A stretch of 13,297 bases of DNA from Verrucomicrobiota bacterium (GTDB lineage Bacteria; Verrucomicrobiota; Verrucomicrobiia; Limisphaerales; JACRJZ01), in the NCBI GenBank assembly GCA_022711695.1, contig JAKLEJ010000050.1, positions 1 to 13,297 on the forward strand, read 5' to 3'. This document shows, one piece after another, positions 1 to 8,188 of this stretch. A program made the position numbers and the translations under genes. A model generated the notes under the pieces. That model saw nothing but the letters and a program-made list of their open reading frames with translations, did no database searches and was not told the origin of the DNA. How positions within the stretch are numbered: position 1 is the first letter of the stretch; every line of letters starts with the position of its first letter.

Positions 1-822
1 CTTGGTGAACTCCTTGAAATGAATGTTCCGGATGCGCCGCCCCAACTGGGCGATCCAGTGCTCGGGAAAATGGAACATCATGATGTTGCCGGTGTCGAAG
101 TGCGCCCGCACATGGTCGCTGTGGAAGCCGTCCACAAACGCGATCATCTCCATGGGGGTCATCAGGTAGCCGTTGAAGAAGATATTCTCGATGTTCAGGA
201 ACACATCCAGCTTCTCGGCGCGGCTGACCAGTTTGCCGATGGCTTCGCGTGCCCGACGGTCGCAGACATCCGGAGGCACCGGCTCGTGATCGGTGCGCCA
301 GGGGATATGAACCGCCCCGGGAACCACCAGGAGATTCTGCACCCCCAGGTCATGCGCCGCCTGGGCCATGAGCCCCGCCAACTCCAGTCCGCGCTCGCGC
401 TTGGCCGCATCGTTGCTCGACAAGGGGTAAGGCCAGAACAGGAACGAGCACAGCCCGCTGATGGCGATGCCGATCTCGTCGGCCATCCGGCGGATGCGCC
501 GAAAGTCCTCCGCCGTGGCCTTGGGTGACAGATCGTTGTCCAGGTCGTAGTTCAACTCGATTCCGTCGAAGCCCGCGTCTTTGGCGAGTTGAAGGCACTC
601 CCGCAAATTCATGCGCTCCGGGTAGGGAAAGGCCCAGAGGTTGATGGACTTCTTCATGTCATAGCGCTTGGGCGAGGCGCGACGGGCATCGGGGCTGCGC
701 ATCGCGGCAGGTTGAGCGGCGGCCTGGGTGACCGCCGCCTCAGCGGCGGCCACCATGGGCGCGCCCAAAGCGGCGGCGGACACAGTGTTCTTCTGGAGGA
801 ACTCGCGGCGTGTGATCTTCAT
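1..822 (-). CDS. Tat-signal sugar phosphate isomerase/epimerase (xylose isomerase-like TIM barrel), partial
   Basis: The 274 residues seen run off the left edge without a stop, so the C-terminus is missing. The start ATG at 822 has a good Shine-Dalgarno, AAGGAG, 6 nt upstream. Residues 4-10 (TRREFLQ) form a twin-arginine motif, followed by an Ala-rich stretch to about residue 40, which suggests export. The mature part (from about residue 56, MKKSINLWAFPYPERM) matches the AP-endonuclease-2/xylose isomerase-like TIM barrel. Likely metal or catalytic residues are Glu212 (LNIEN), Asp243 (HFDTGN) and His268 (IHFKEF), in the order seen in L-ribulose-5-phosphate 3-epimerase and related ketose 3-epimerases. 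The last conserved Glu would lie beyond the window. Substrate unknown; a sugar or keto-sugar is likely. It is divergent from the sensor kinase gene. The family assignment is firm and the exact reaction is open. Confidence 0.88.
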   Translation of the reverse strand, partial: MKITRREFLQKNTVSAAALGAPMVAAAEAAVTQAAAQPAAMRSPDARRASPKRYDMKKSINLWAFPYPERMNLRECLQLAKDAGFDGIELNYDLDNDLSPKATAEDFRRIRRMADEIGIAISGLCSFLFWPYPLSSNDAAKRERGLELAGLMAQAAHDLGVQNLLVVPGAVHIPWRTDHEPVPPDVCDRRAREAIGKLVSRAEKLDVFLNIENIFFNGYLMTPMEMIAFVDGFHSDHVRAHFDTGNIMMFHFPEHWIAQLGRRIRNIHFKEFTK

Positions 823-828
823 GACTTG

Positions 829-834
829 CTCCTT
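829..834 (-). promoter_or_regulatory. Shine-Dalgarno AAGGAG of the isomerase gene
   Basis: Read on the minus strand, AAGGAG lies 6 nt before the ATG at 822. It supports that start and places the Tat motif at the very N-terminus. Confidence 0.75.
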
Positions 835-1269
835 GCTGAACGGCTCCGGGCACATAAGCACATGGGTTTCGCTCGCAGCTCGGTCCATGAGCGGAGGCGC
901 CCGCCCCTGCCAGGCTGCGGAGGCATCGTGCGCGGACCGACGCTTGCCCGCAACCCTATTTGCGCGGCTGCCGGATCGAACCTCCTTGCCCGGAGCAGGC
1001 ATGCTGCCAAACACAATCGGCACGGGTGACGAGATTCATCCGCAGCCAAGTCGGAAGCACACACATCTGCAGGCCAATTAGTTGCAGCCTCATTTTCAGC
1101 AAGTCTCGCTCAAGCTATGCGACGCAATTGGCTGGCAGTCAGAGACCGGACGCCGTCCTCCCTGGCAGGCGGGGCTGAGGTCTCCCGAAATTATCTGCAA
1201 GAACCGCTCAAGCTCTGTCGAGAACTGCCGATCTTTCTGGTAACGCCATCGCGGGGCAGGTGGCGTCGC

Positions 1270-1275
1270 AGGAGA
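1270..1275 (+). promoter_or_regulatory. Shine-Dalgarno AGGAGA deciding the sensor kinase start
   Basis: AGGAGA lies 5 nt before the GTG at 1281. The in-frame GTG at 1260 has no comparable site, so the later start is preferred. Confidence 0.6.
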
Positions 1276-1280
1276 GCGAT

Positions 1281-3503
1281 GTGATCGAGTTCAGCTTCTA
1301 CTTTCCGCCGGAATCGTTGCGGGCCGGGCTGCTGGTATCGCTGTTGAGCGTCTGGCTGCTCGTGGGAGTCTTTGCCTACCTGAACCACTACACCCAGCGG
1401 CGCTACTTCACGCTCTGGACGGCGGCCTGGCTGTTCTACGGGGTGTGGCTGGCCCTGCACGTGGCCCGTGAAACCGGAGCAGATACCCCGCTGCTCCTCA
1501 TGCTCCGGCATTGGAGCGTGGGCGTCTCGGCCGTCTTCCTCTTCTGGGGAAGCCTCATGTTTCTCGGGCGCAAGCAGCGACAAGTCACCTTCGGCTTGTT
1601 GATCGCCTTTCTGATGGCCTGGAGCTATGTGGCGGCGTTCCATTTGGACAATCCGCTGCAAGCGGAGATTCCCATCTTCGTGGTCCTTGGAATGGCCAGT
1701 CTTCGGGCGGGGTTCTGCTTCTACATGTATCGGCGGCGGCGGGAGTATCTCGGGGCCAGCCTGCTGATGGTGGGGCTGACGCTTTGGGGTCTCTACCTGG
1801 GGGGGTACCCCATCTGGGAGAAGAACCCGTATTGGAGGCCCTCCTGTTTCTTTCTGTGCGGCCTGCTGCAACTGTTCATCGCCGTGAGCATGATCGTGCT
1901 GGTGCTCGAGGAAGCCCGCTCCCGCCTCCAGCACCTTCTGGAGTCCAACCGCGCCGCTCGGGAAACGTGCGCAGGGTTGCGCGACCGGGTGCGCTCCTCG
2001 GAAGACCGCTATCATGCGCTCTTCGAGCAGGCCAGTGACGCCCTGTTCGTAACCTCCACCGAAACCCTCGAGGTGTGGGAGTCAAACCGGTGCGCGCGCC
2101 GCCTGCTCGGCTGGGATGGCTCGCAGTCGGGGGCGCGCTCCCTGGTGGATTGTGTGGAGGAACTGCGCAAGAAGCCCCAGCCGCTCACGGGCCCCCAGGC
2201 CCTGGAACGTTTGCGCGCCCAGCGCGCGACCCAGCTTGTGGCGGCCAACGGAAGCAAGACGCCAGTCGAGGCGGAAGTGTCGCTCATCGAGTTCGCCGGA
2301 CGCCCCGCTTACCAGTTTGCCTTCCGCGAAATCACCGAGCGAACCCGGTTGGAGGAGCAACTGCGGCAGTCGGAGAAACTCACCGCCTTGGGGCGGATGA
2401 TCTCGGGAGTGGCCCACGAACTGAACAACCCGCTTGCAGTCATCAAGGGCTACCTGGAGATCATCCTGGCGCGACACCCCATGGCCGGCCAGACCCGCCA
2501 CGATCTGCTCAAGGTCGCCCGCGAAGCCGAACGCGCCTCCAACCTGGTGGGCAATTTCCTCACCCTCGCCCGCGTCCGGCCCAGCCCGCAGGTCCCCACC
2601 CAACTCAACGAGGTGGTGCAGCGAGTCCTCGAACGGAGCCGCATTGACTTGCGCATGGCGCGAATCGAGACCCGCCTGGACCTCACCAACAACCTCCCGC
2701 CCATTCAGGCGAACCCGGACAAGCTCGAGCAGGTTATCGACAATCTGGTTCGCAACGCCATCCAGGCCTTGTCATCCGAGAGGTGCGGCGGTATTGTGCG
2801 GCTGGCGACGGAGCGATTCAACGGCTCCATCCGGGTGCGGGTGGAAGACAACGGCCCCGGGGTCCCCGAGCATCTGGCCTCGCGGATCTTCGAGCCGTTC
2901 TTCACCACCAAACCGGCGGGCAAAGGCACCGGGCTGGGGCTCTCCATCTCGCATGGCATTATCTCGGAACACAACGGCAGGCTCTATCAGCAACCCTCCG
3001 AGCTGGGGGGCGCCGGTTTCGTGATGGAATTGCCCCTGACCAGGACGGTCGTTCCCGCGGAAATTCCCGCGGCCGAACCGACGCCCGGCGAGCCCGCGCC
3101 GCCGGGCCCGACAGGCTCGCCTCCCGCGCGGATTCTGATTCTCGATGACGAACCCACCCTGGTCGAGATGCTCGGGCAGGTCGTCCGCCACCTGGGCCAT
3201 GAAACCAGGCTTTGCTCTTGCCCTGTCGAGGCGCTCAAGGAAATCGAAAAGTCGGATTTCGATTTGATCCTCTCGGATTACCGGATGCCCGACTTGGATG
3301 GGCGGCAGTTCTATGAGCGGGTCACGGCGATCAAGGCGCACCTCAGGTCCCGGATCATCTTCCTCACCGGCGACGTGGCCAACGAGGACACCCAGAACTT
3401 CCTCGCTTCCACCGGCAATGCCTGCATCTTGAAGCCCTTCCATCTCCGCGCCGTCGAGAGCGCCATCAACGCCGCTCTACAAAAGTGTGCCCTCCCCGCA
3501 TAG
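1281..3503 (+). CDS. Membrane-bound hybrid sensor histidine kinase (7TM-PAS-HisKA-HATPase-REC)
   Basis: 740 aa from the GTG at 1281; a GTG at 1260 would add 7 residues. About seven hydrophobic segments fill residues 10-210. A short helical linker leads to a PAS domain (about 235-350, beginning [13 protein letters not shown]). The kinase core has the phospho-acceptor His379 in the H box [11 protein letters not shown], the N box [12 protein letters not shown]1 EDNGPGVP, F box FEPFFTTK and G2 [10 protein letters not shown]. After a Pro/Ala-rich linker comes a receiver domain (about 617-735) with the acidic pair in LILDDEP, phospho-acceptor Asp666 ([10 protein letters not shown]) and Lys718 (ILKPF). 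All residues needed for autophosphorylation and phosphotransfer are present. The protein ends with the receiver: no HPt or DNA-binding output, and no partner regulator nearby, so the next relay step is elsewhere. The 7TM part is probably the sensor; its ligand is unknown. Confidence 0.93.
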   Translation: MIEFSFYFPPESLRAGLLVSLLSVWLLVGVFAYLNHYTQRRYFTLWTAAWLFYGVWLALHVARETGADTPLLLMLRHWSVGVSAVFLFWGSLMFLGRKQRQVTFGLLIAFLMAWSYVAAFHLDNPLQAEIPIFVVLGMASLRAGFCFYMYRRRREYLGASLLMVGLTLWGLYLGGYPIWEKNPYWRPSCFFLCGLLQLFIAVSMIVLVLEEARSRLQHLLESNRAARETCAGLRDRVRSSEDRYHALFEQASDALFVTSTETLEVWESNRCARRLLGWDGSQSGARSLVDCVEELRKKPQPLTGPQALERLRAQRATQLVAANGSKTPVEAEVSLIEFAGRPAYQFAFREITERTRLEEQLRQSEKLTALGRMISGVAHELNNPLAVIKGYLEIILARHPMAGQTRHDLLKVAREAERASNLVGNFLTLARVRPSPQVPTQLNEVVQRVLERSRIDLRMARIETRLDLTNNLPPIQANPDKLEQVIDNLVRNAIQALSSERCGGIVRLATERFNGSIRVRVEDNGPGVPEHLASRIFEPFFTTKPAGKGTGLGLSISHGIISEHNGRLYQQPSELGGAGFVMELPLTRTVVPAEIPAAEPTPGEPAPPGPTGSPPARILILDDEPTLVEMLGQVVRHLGHETRLCSCPVEALKEIEKSDFDLILSDYRMPDLDGRQFYERVTAIKAHLRSRIIFLTGDVANEDTQNFLASTGNACILKPFHLRAVESAINAALQKCALPA

Positions 3504-3584
3504 CGGAACCGTCGTTCCTCAGGATACCTTCCCGTCGGCGGCAACAATGCCTGTCCCAGGTGAGACAAGGGTTGTTGGGCGGGT

Positions 3585-6500
3585 TCAGTGCGGTTGCGAG
3601 GTGATGCGACCGGCGGAGTCGAGGAGGACGGCGCGGGCGCCGGCGGGAATCTCGAAGACCGCCTGCTTGCCGCCGGGCCAGCGAACGTGGATCTGGCGAG
3701 CTTCAAACCCGGCGCTCAAGACCTGCACGGCCGCGTCCTGCGACCAATAGCCGGACCCGGCATGGATTTCCCGGGCCGGGCCAAGGGAGGCGCCGTTGCC
3801 CAAGCGCAGCACGGCGCCGGCGGCCGCCGGGTTTCCCGGCGGCCCGGCCAGCCTCACACGCAAACCCGGCCGGCCTCCGGTGTTTCGAAAGAGCTTTGTG
3901 CCCGCGGCGTTTTGCGAAACCGCGAGATCGACGCGGCCGTCGCCGTCGTAGTCTCCGGCAGCCGCCCCGCGCTGCTCGCCGTGGACGAGGATGCCGCTTT
4001 CCCGGGCCGCCACCGGAACGAATCCGCCCTGGCCGTCTCCGCGCAGCCACAGTCCGCGGCCGGCGTCGTAGCGCGAGGTGTCCGGTGGAACGGCGAAGAA
4101 GTTCTGGCTGAGAAACAGATCTTCGCGGCCATCGCCATCGAAGTCCGCGACGCAGACGGCAAATGCCGGGGCCTGCTGGGCTTCGAGAGGCAGTTCGCGC
4201 GGTTCGAAACGGCCGCCCCGGTTAAGGAAGACCATGGACTCGAGGCACGCGGCCTCGGCATGCGCGGCGCGGTTAAGGGGCTCGCCGAAGATCTGGGCGA
4301 GGCTGGAATCGGCATAGGCCTGCCAGGTTCCCAGCCGCTCGCGCACCGAGGGCATGGCGGAACCGAGGATGTGAAACTGCTCCGACGGCACAAGCCCCTT
4401 GAACAGATCGTCGTAATGGGCTTCCACCACGTCGAGGGTTTCGTTCCCGTCCAGATCGCCCCAGTAAACTCGCAGCGGCTGGGCGCGCCAGTTCTCGTAC
4501 TTGGTGTTCCGGCCCCAGTTGGAGGCGGCGATATCCAGACGGCCGTCACCGTCGAAATCGCCCGTGCTTACCCCGTTCCACCAGCCGGTGTGCTTGTCCA
4601 ACCCCACTTGAGCCGTGGTGTCGCGCAGCGATCCCCGGTCATTCTGGAAGACACGCACCGGCCCCCACTCGCAGGCCAGCACCAGGTCGGGATCGCCGTC
4701 GCCGTCCAGGTCGCTGAAAACCGCCCCACTGACCAGGCCCACCCCGGCCAAACGTTTCGAGTTTTCGGCGTCTGGAATCCAGCCCGCCGGACCGCCGCGA
4801 AACAGCAGGGACGAAGCGGGTTCGGGGTAGCGGCCCGGGTTGAGCCTGCCTCCCACGAACAGGTCGAGTTGGCCGTCTCCGTCAACATCTCCCAGGGCCA
4901 GGGGGCCCGTGCTCGAGGCCTGCCCGGGCAAGGTCTCCTCCACCGTCTTCGAGTCGAGGTCATAGACTCGAACGACCGGTCCCTGAGCCAAGCCGTCCTC
5001 ATAACTGGCCGAGCCCGCGAGCACGGCGGTCCGGCCGTCGGGCCGACGCCACCCGAGGATCGAGGTTTGGTCGCGGGGGGCCGCCTCATCCAAAGGCGGG
5101 CCTTGGAGACGCGCAAAACTCCCACGGCCGTCGTTGCGGAATGCGGCTAGCCGCCCGCCCCGGCCGCTGCCAACGAGCAAATCCTCCCAGCCGTCGCTGT
5201 CCACATCGAACCAGCCCAACCCCGGCCCCAACTGACTGAGCCGGCGCGGCAGCAGCGGCTGGCGTTCGAAATCGTCAAACGGCGCCTCGGCGTGGGTGTG
5301 CGGCAGGAGGGCGCTGACATCCGCGAAGAACGGCGCAGAAGCCGGGGCGGGGGGCGGCGACGCCGGACTGGGAGCCGAACCCGGCTCATCGATCTCGTAA
5401 AGGCGGTTTGGGAGAGCGTTGGTCAGGAGCGACCGTCTGCCGCCGGGCCAGAGGACTTCAATGCTCAGGCGGGACGCCGATCCGCAGGCAAACACGCGCG
5501 CCGGATCGTCGCTGGATTGGTAGCGGCCGCCGGTCATGATCACCTGGCTCTGAGGAACGGGCCCGCCCTCGACGCGGAGGCGCGCGCCGATGCCGCGCGT
5601 GTTGGGAGAACGCCCCTTGAGTCGCACCGCCAGGCGCGGGGCCGTCGTCTCGTTGCGGAGCAGGAAGGCGGGGCCGTTCAGGTTGTTGATCGCCAGATCG
5701 AGATCCCCGTCGTTGTCGAGATCGGCCGCCGCCATCCCTTGGGAGACTCCCTTTTGATCGAAGCCCCAGAGACGTCCGACCTCGGCGAAGCGCAGGTTCC
5801 CCAGGTTGCGGAAGGCCAGGTTCGGCGTGTCCAGCCGGGGAAAGAGAGTGCGGAGCTGGAGCGCTTCCATCGGGGCCATCTTCCGCTGGGCCTTGGCGGC
5901 CTCCAGCTTCATGAGCGCATCCACGTTCATGTTGTCGCGCTCGAATCCGTTGACCGCGAGCAAATCCTCGTAGCCATCCAGGTCCACATCCAGAAAGAGG
6001 GGGGTCCAGGCCCACTCGGCAGCCTCGAGCCCGCTCAGAAAGGCTATCTCGGCGTAAGTCTGGTCGCCGCGGTTGAGAAAAAGCATGTTGCGCGGATACT
6101 GCGGGACGTTGTCGATGGCGCCGATGGGCAGGATTTCGGGGCGGATCTCGATGCGCTGCTGGAAGCGCAGGCGGTGGTCGCGGCTAAGCATGTCGAAGAC
6201 GAAGAGATCGTCATGCCCATCGCGGTTGACGTCCGCCGCGTCCAGGCCCATCGACGAGAGCGTGGTATGGCGAAGGGCCAGCGGGCCGATGGCCCGAAAA
6301 TGGCCCTGGCCGTCGTTGACCCAGAAGCGGTCCGGGGTGCGAAAATCCGAGCAGGTGTAGAGGTCGGGCCAGCCATCGCCGTTCAGGTCGCGGAACATTA
6401 CCGACAAGGTCCAATCGAGCGGGGCCTCGCGCAACGGGCGCCCGTCGGCATCGCGAAAGGTCCCGTCCGTCCAGGGGACCGGGATGAAGCCGCCCCGGCC

Positions 6501-7316
6501 GTCATTGCGGCAGAAGAGGTCGGGCTCGCCCAGTTCCTCATTCTGCATGCGGCCGCTGCGTTCGCCCAGGGTGAACTTGAAGACAAACCGGTTGGTCCAC
6601 TCGGGATCGGTCAGAGGCCGGCCATTGATGAGGCTGACTTGGGGCTGGCCCTGGATCATCTGGATCGAGAAGCGGGTGTTGGGCTGGTCGCGGAGGGTGA
6701 CCTTGCGGTAGTTGCCAATGTAGAGATCGAGGTCGCCGTCGCCGTCGTAGTCCGCCAGGGCCAGCGAACTGCCGCCGCGACCGGCATTCAAGCCGCGGTT
6801 CTTTTCGGATTCCCTCATGCGACCCCGGCCGTCGTTGTAGAAGAGGCGAGCGCCGCCGCCGATCGAGTTCACCACCAGGTCCAGACTGCCATCGCCGTCC
6901 AGGTCCGCCAGAACCGCGCCGGTGGCATCGAGATCGGGACAGGCCACGCCAGCCGCGTCGGTCACGTCCTCAAAGCGCCAGTTCCCCAGGTTCCGATAAA
7001 GGCGGTTGGGGCCGTCCAGGCCGCAGAAGAACAGGTCCGCCAGACCGTCGCCGTCCACATCTCCGGCCGCCACGCCCGAGCCGTTAAGCAGAATCTGGTT
7101 GGTTAAGTGCCGGTGCTGGGCCAGGAGATTCGAAAACGTGACGCCGGTGGATCCCGCGTTGAGGAGGGTGAAGCCGACGCGCCCAGGCCCGGCCGGCGAC
7201 AGTTCCAGGGATCGGCAGCCTGTCTCCGATTTCCAGTCGGGGGCCGCCAGTGCCGCGGACACCACGGCCCAGCCCAGCAGGACACCTGCGCGGAATGACG
7301 GCGCGTTTCGAATCAT
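3585..7316 (-). CDS. Secreted FG-GAP/VCBS-repeat protein with two ASPIC/UnbV domains
   Basis: 1243 aa. Residues 1-25 form a signal peptide (basic start, hydrophobic core, likely cut after AALA), which supports the ATG at 7316 although no Shine-Dalgarno is visible. The mature protein holds 14 calcium-loop motifs of the D-x-[DN]-x-D-G-x-x-D-[LIV] type, the first at Asp86 and the last at Asp1122; one (DLDGNETLD) is degenerate. These mark FG-GAP blades of beta-propellers. Seven motifs precede a first ASPIC/UnbV domain (about 558-640, GIGARLRV near 575, WPGG at 623). A Pro/Ala/Ser linker (about 645-665) follows, then seven more motifs and a second ASPIC/UnbV domain (about 1145-1230, WPGG at 1213). 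The protein therefore looks like two tandem propeller-ASPIC units. It is probably extracellular or cell-surface, binding calcium and perhaps glycans or protein partners; an enzymatic role is not evident. It converges with the sensor kinase gene, 81 bp apart. Confidence 0.92.
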   Translation of the reverse strand: MIRNAPSFRAGVLLGWAVVSAALAAPDWKSETGCRSLELSPAGPGRVGFTLLNAGSTGVTFSNLLAQHRHLTNQILLNGSGVAAGDVDGDGLADLFFCGLDGPNRLYRNLGNWRFEDVTDAAGVACPDLDATGAVLADLDGDGSLDLVVNSIGGGARLFYNDGRGRMRESEKNRGLNAGRGGSSLALADYDGDGDLDLYIGNYRKVTLRDQPNTRFSIQMIQGQPQVSLINGRPLTDPEWTNRFVFKFTLGERSGRMQNEELGEPDLFCRNDGRGGFIPVPWTDGTFRDADGRPLREAPLDWTLSVMFRDLNGDGWPDLYTCSDFRTPDRFWVNDGQGHFRAIGPLALRHTTLSSMGLDAADVNRDGHDDLFVFDMLSRDHRLRFQQRIEIRPEILPIGAIDNVPQYPRNMLFLNRGDQTYAEIAFLSGLEAAEWAWTPLFLDVDLDGYEDLLAVNGFERDNMNVDALMKLEAAKAQRKMAPMEALQLRTLFPRLDTPNLAFRNLGNLRFAEVGRLWGFDQKGVSQGMAAADLDNDGDLDLAINNLNGPAFLLRNETTAPRLAVRLKGRSPNTRGIGARLRVEGGPVPQSQVIMTGGRYQSSDDPARVFACGSASRLSIEVLWPGGRRSLLTNALPNRLYEIDEPGSAPSPASPPPAPASAPFFADVSALLPHTHAEAPFDDFERQPLLPRRLSQLGPGLGWFDVDSDGWEDLLVGSGRGGRLAAFRNDGRGSFARLQGPPLDEAAPRDQTSILGWRRPDGRTAVLAGSASYEDGLAQGPVVRVYDLDSKTVEETLPGQASSTGPLALGDVDGDGQLDLFVGGRLNPGRYPEPASSLLFRGGPAGWIPDAENSKRLAGVGLVSGAVFSDLDGDGDPDLVLACEWGPVRVFQNDRGSLRDTTAQVGLDKHTGWWNGVSTGDFDGDGRLDIAASNWGRNTKYENWRAQPLRVYWGDLDGNETLDVVEAHYDDLFKGLVPSEQFHILGSAMPSVRERLGTWQAYADSSLAQIFGEPLNRAAHAEAACLESMVFLNRGGRFEPRELPLEAQQAPAFAVCVADFDGDGREDLFLSQNFFAVPPDTSRYDAGRGLWLRGDGQGGFVPVAARESGILVHGEQRGAAAGDYDGDGRVDLAVSQNAAGTKLFRNTGGRPGLRVRLAGPPGNPAAAGAVLRLGNGASLGPAREIHAGSGYWSQDAAVQVLSAGFEARQIHVRWPGGKQAVFEIPAGARAVLLDSAGRITSQPH

Positions 7317-7581
7317 CAGGGGCAGATAGTGGGGGGATAACCGCCCGTTTCATCAAGTCTGAATCCACGCTTCACGTCAGGCGGATCGGCGGAGCATCGC
7401 TGCTTCAAGCGTGCGGGAAAAGGCGGGCGCATGCTCGACGCGGGTTCGGACGGGCCGGGCTGCGAGCGGCCGGCCCCCTGCAGAACCTCCATTGCCACGG
7501 AACTGAAATGGCCTTGTGTGTGCGAACGGGGTTGAACGCAGCCATGGCTTGCGCCCTTGCGCCAGGCCTTGGGGAAAGCGG

Positions 7582-7609
7582 TTGACACTCCGCGGCGGGG
7601 GAGGATCAT
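7582..7609 (+). promoter_or_regulatory. Candidate sigma70-type promoter for the DUF6504-like gene
   Basis: A perfect -35 TTGACA (7582-7587), a 16-nt spacer, and GATCAT (7604-7609), which matches 4 of 6 bases of TATAAT. Transcription would begin near 7616, leaving a leader of about 140 nt before the GTG at 7759. The -10 match is only fair. Confidence 0.35.
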
Positions 7610-7744
7610 GACTTACTCAAAGCGGAGTGTGTGGAGTGGAGCGCGCCTCCCGGGGATTTCCTCGATGAGGCTCAGCGTGGGCTTCACTCGGATTGCCGAT
7701 GGATTGCTGTGAGGAACCTCGGAGGCATTCCCGCCGAGCGAACC

Positions 7745-7750
7745 TGGAGA
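7745..7750 (+). promoter_or_regulatory. Shine-Dalgarno TGGAGA deciding the DUF6504-like start
   Basis: GGAG at 7746-7749 lies 9 nt before the GTG at 7759. Upstream in-frame ATGs at 7693 and 7699 lack such a site, and their extra residues do not resemble the family. Confidence 0.6.
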
Positions 7751-7758
7751 ACACGACC

Positions 7759-8088
7759 GTGAAAGAGACGTTTGTTGGCGAAGGCATCACCCCTGAGGAC
7801 GTTTCGTTTGCAGCGGGGCCGATGACGCTTGGGAGCCCCGGGATTCCCCTGAGATTCTCCTGGAAAGGTCGGATATTCTCGGTGAGGGACGTGCTGGAAG
7901 AGTGGAAGGAGTGCGGCAACTGCCGTCACGGCTCGGGGGAGCGCTACGTTCGGAAGCACTGGTTTCGCATTCGGACGGCTGACGAGATCGAGATGCGAAT
8001 CTACTTCGAGAGGCAATCGAGGCCCTCCGGCGGCTCACGCTGGCGGCTTTACAGTGTTCGCGAGGCCGCGCCCGGCTCCGCGCCTTGA
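7759..8088 (+). CDS. DUF6504-like small protein
   Basis: 109 aa from the GTG at 7759, chosen for its Shine-Dalgarno and because the protein then begins VKETFVGEGI, the usual opening of this family. The core FSWKGRIFSVRDVLEEW, then RYVRKHWFRIRT, MRIYFER and the closing RWRLYSV match the DUF6504 pattern: a conserved W-x-GR turn, a V-x-x-VL-x-x-W helix, and aromatic beta strands. There is no signal peptide or membrane segment, so it should be cytoplasmic. Two Cys sit in ECGNC, too few for an obvious metal site. Function is unknown. In actinobacteria I recall such proteins near the imuB/dnaE2 mutasome genes, but no repair gene is present here. It converges with the next gene, leaving 100 bp. Confidence 0.75.
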   Translation: MKETFVGEGITPEDVSFAAGPMTLGSPGIPLRFSWKGRIFSVRDVLEEWKECGNCRHGSGERYVRKHWFRIRTADEIEMRIYFERQSRPSGGSRWRLYSVREAAPGSAP

Positions 8089-8188
8089 CCCGGATCTCCT
8101 CCAGCGCGGCGAAGCCGCTGCCAATGCCTGGTGGGATTCGCTGAAAACAAACGCAGAATCCAAGAAAGGCAACCCGATGGAATGCGGT

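Larger units (their letters stand above)
823..1280. other. Intergenic region between divergent isomerase and sensor kinase genes
   Basis: About 440 bp without a convincing gene. Open frames here are short, overlap each other on both strands and have no recognisable protein. Both flanking promoters must lie here, but I see no clear -35/-10 pair. The part around 1075-1125 is somewhat richer in A/T than its surroundings. Confidence 0.5.
7317..7758. other. Intergenic region between divergent FG-GAP and DUF6504-like genes
   Basis: About 440 bp with no firm gene. On the minus strand a 97-codon frame (7316-7609) ends with TGATG, its stop overlapping the FG-GAP start by one base; its Arg/Pro/Ser-rich translation matches no family I know. 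On the plus strand a TTGACA promoter candidate lies at 7582. The rest shows nothing clear. Confidence 0.45.

Noticed and set aside
1191..2015. Minus-strand 274-codon frame opposite the sensor kinase N-terminus
   Set aside because: It lies antisense to the membrane and linker region of a clear kinase gene and reads as low-complexity His/Pro/Gln/Glu sequence.
3550..3570. Hairpin CCTGTC/GACAAGG between the convergent kinase and FG-GAP genes
   Set aside because: Only a bulged 6-bp stem with no T-run on either strand; too weak to call a terminator.
3588..7106. Two long plus-strand open frames (520 and 604 codons) opposite the FG-GAP gene
   Set aside because: They mirror the GC-rich repeats of the minus-strand gene, which has a signal peptide and many calcium motifs. 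Their translations show no known domain.
8106..8161. Hairpins GCGGC/GCCGC and GGATTC/GAATCC between the convergent DUF6504-like and VPDSG-CTERM genes
   Set aside because: Stems of 5 and 6 bp. The first has no T-run after it and the second has a 16-nt loop. Expected often by chance in such DNA.
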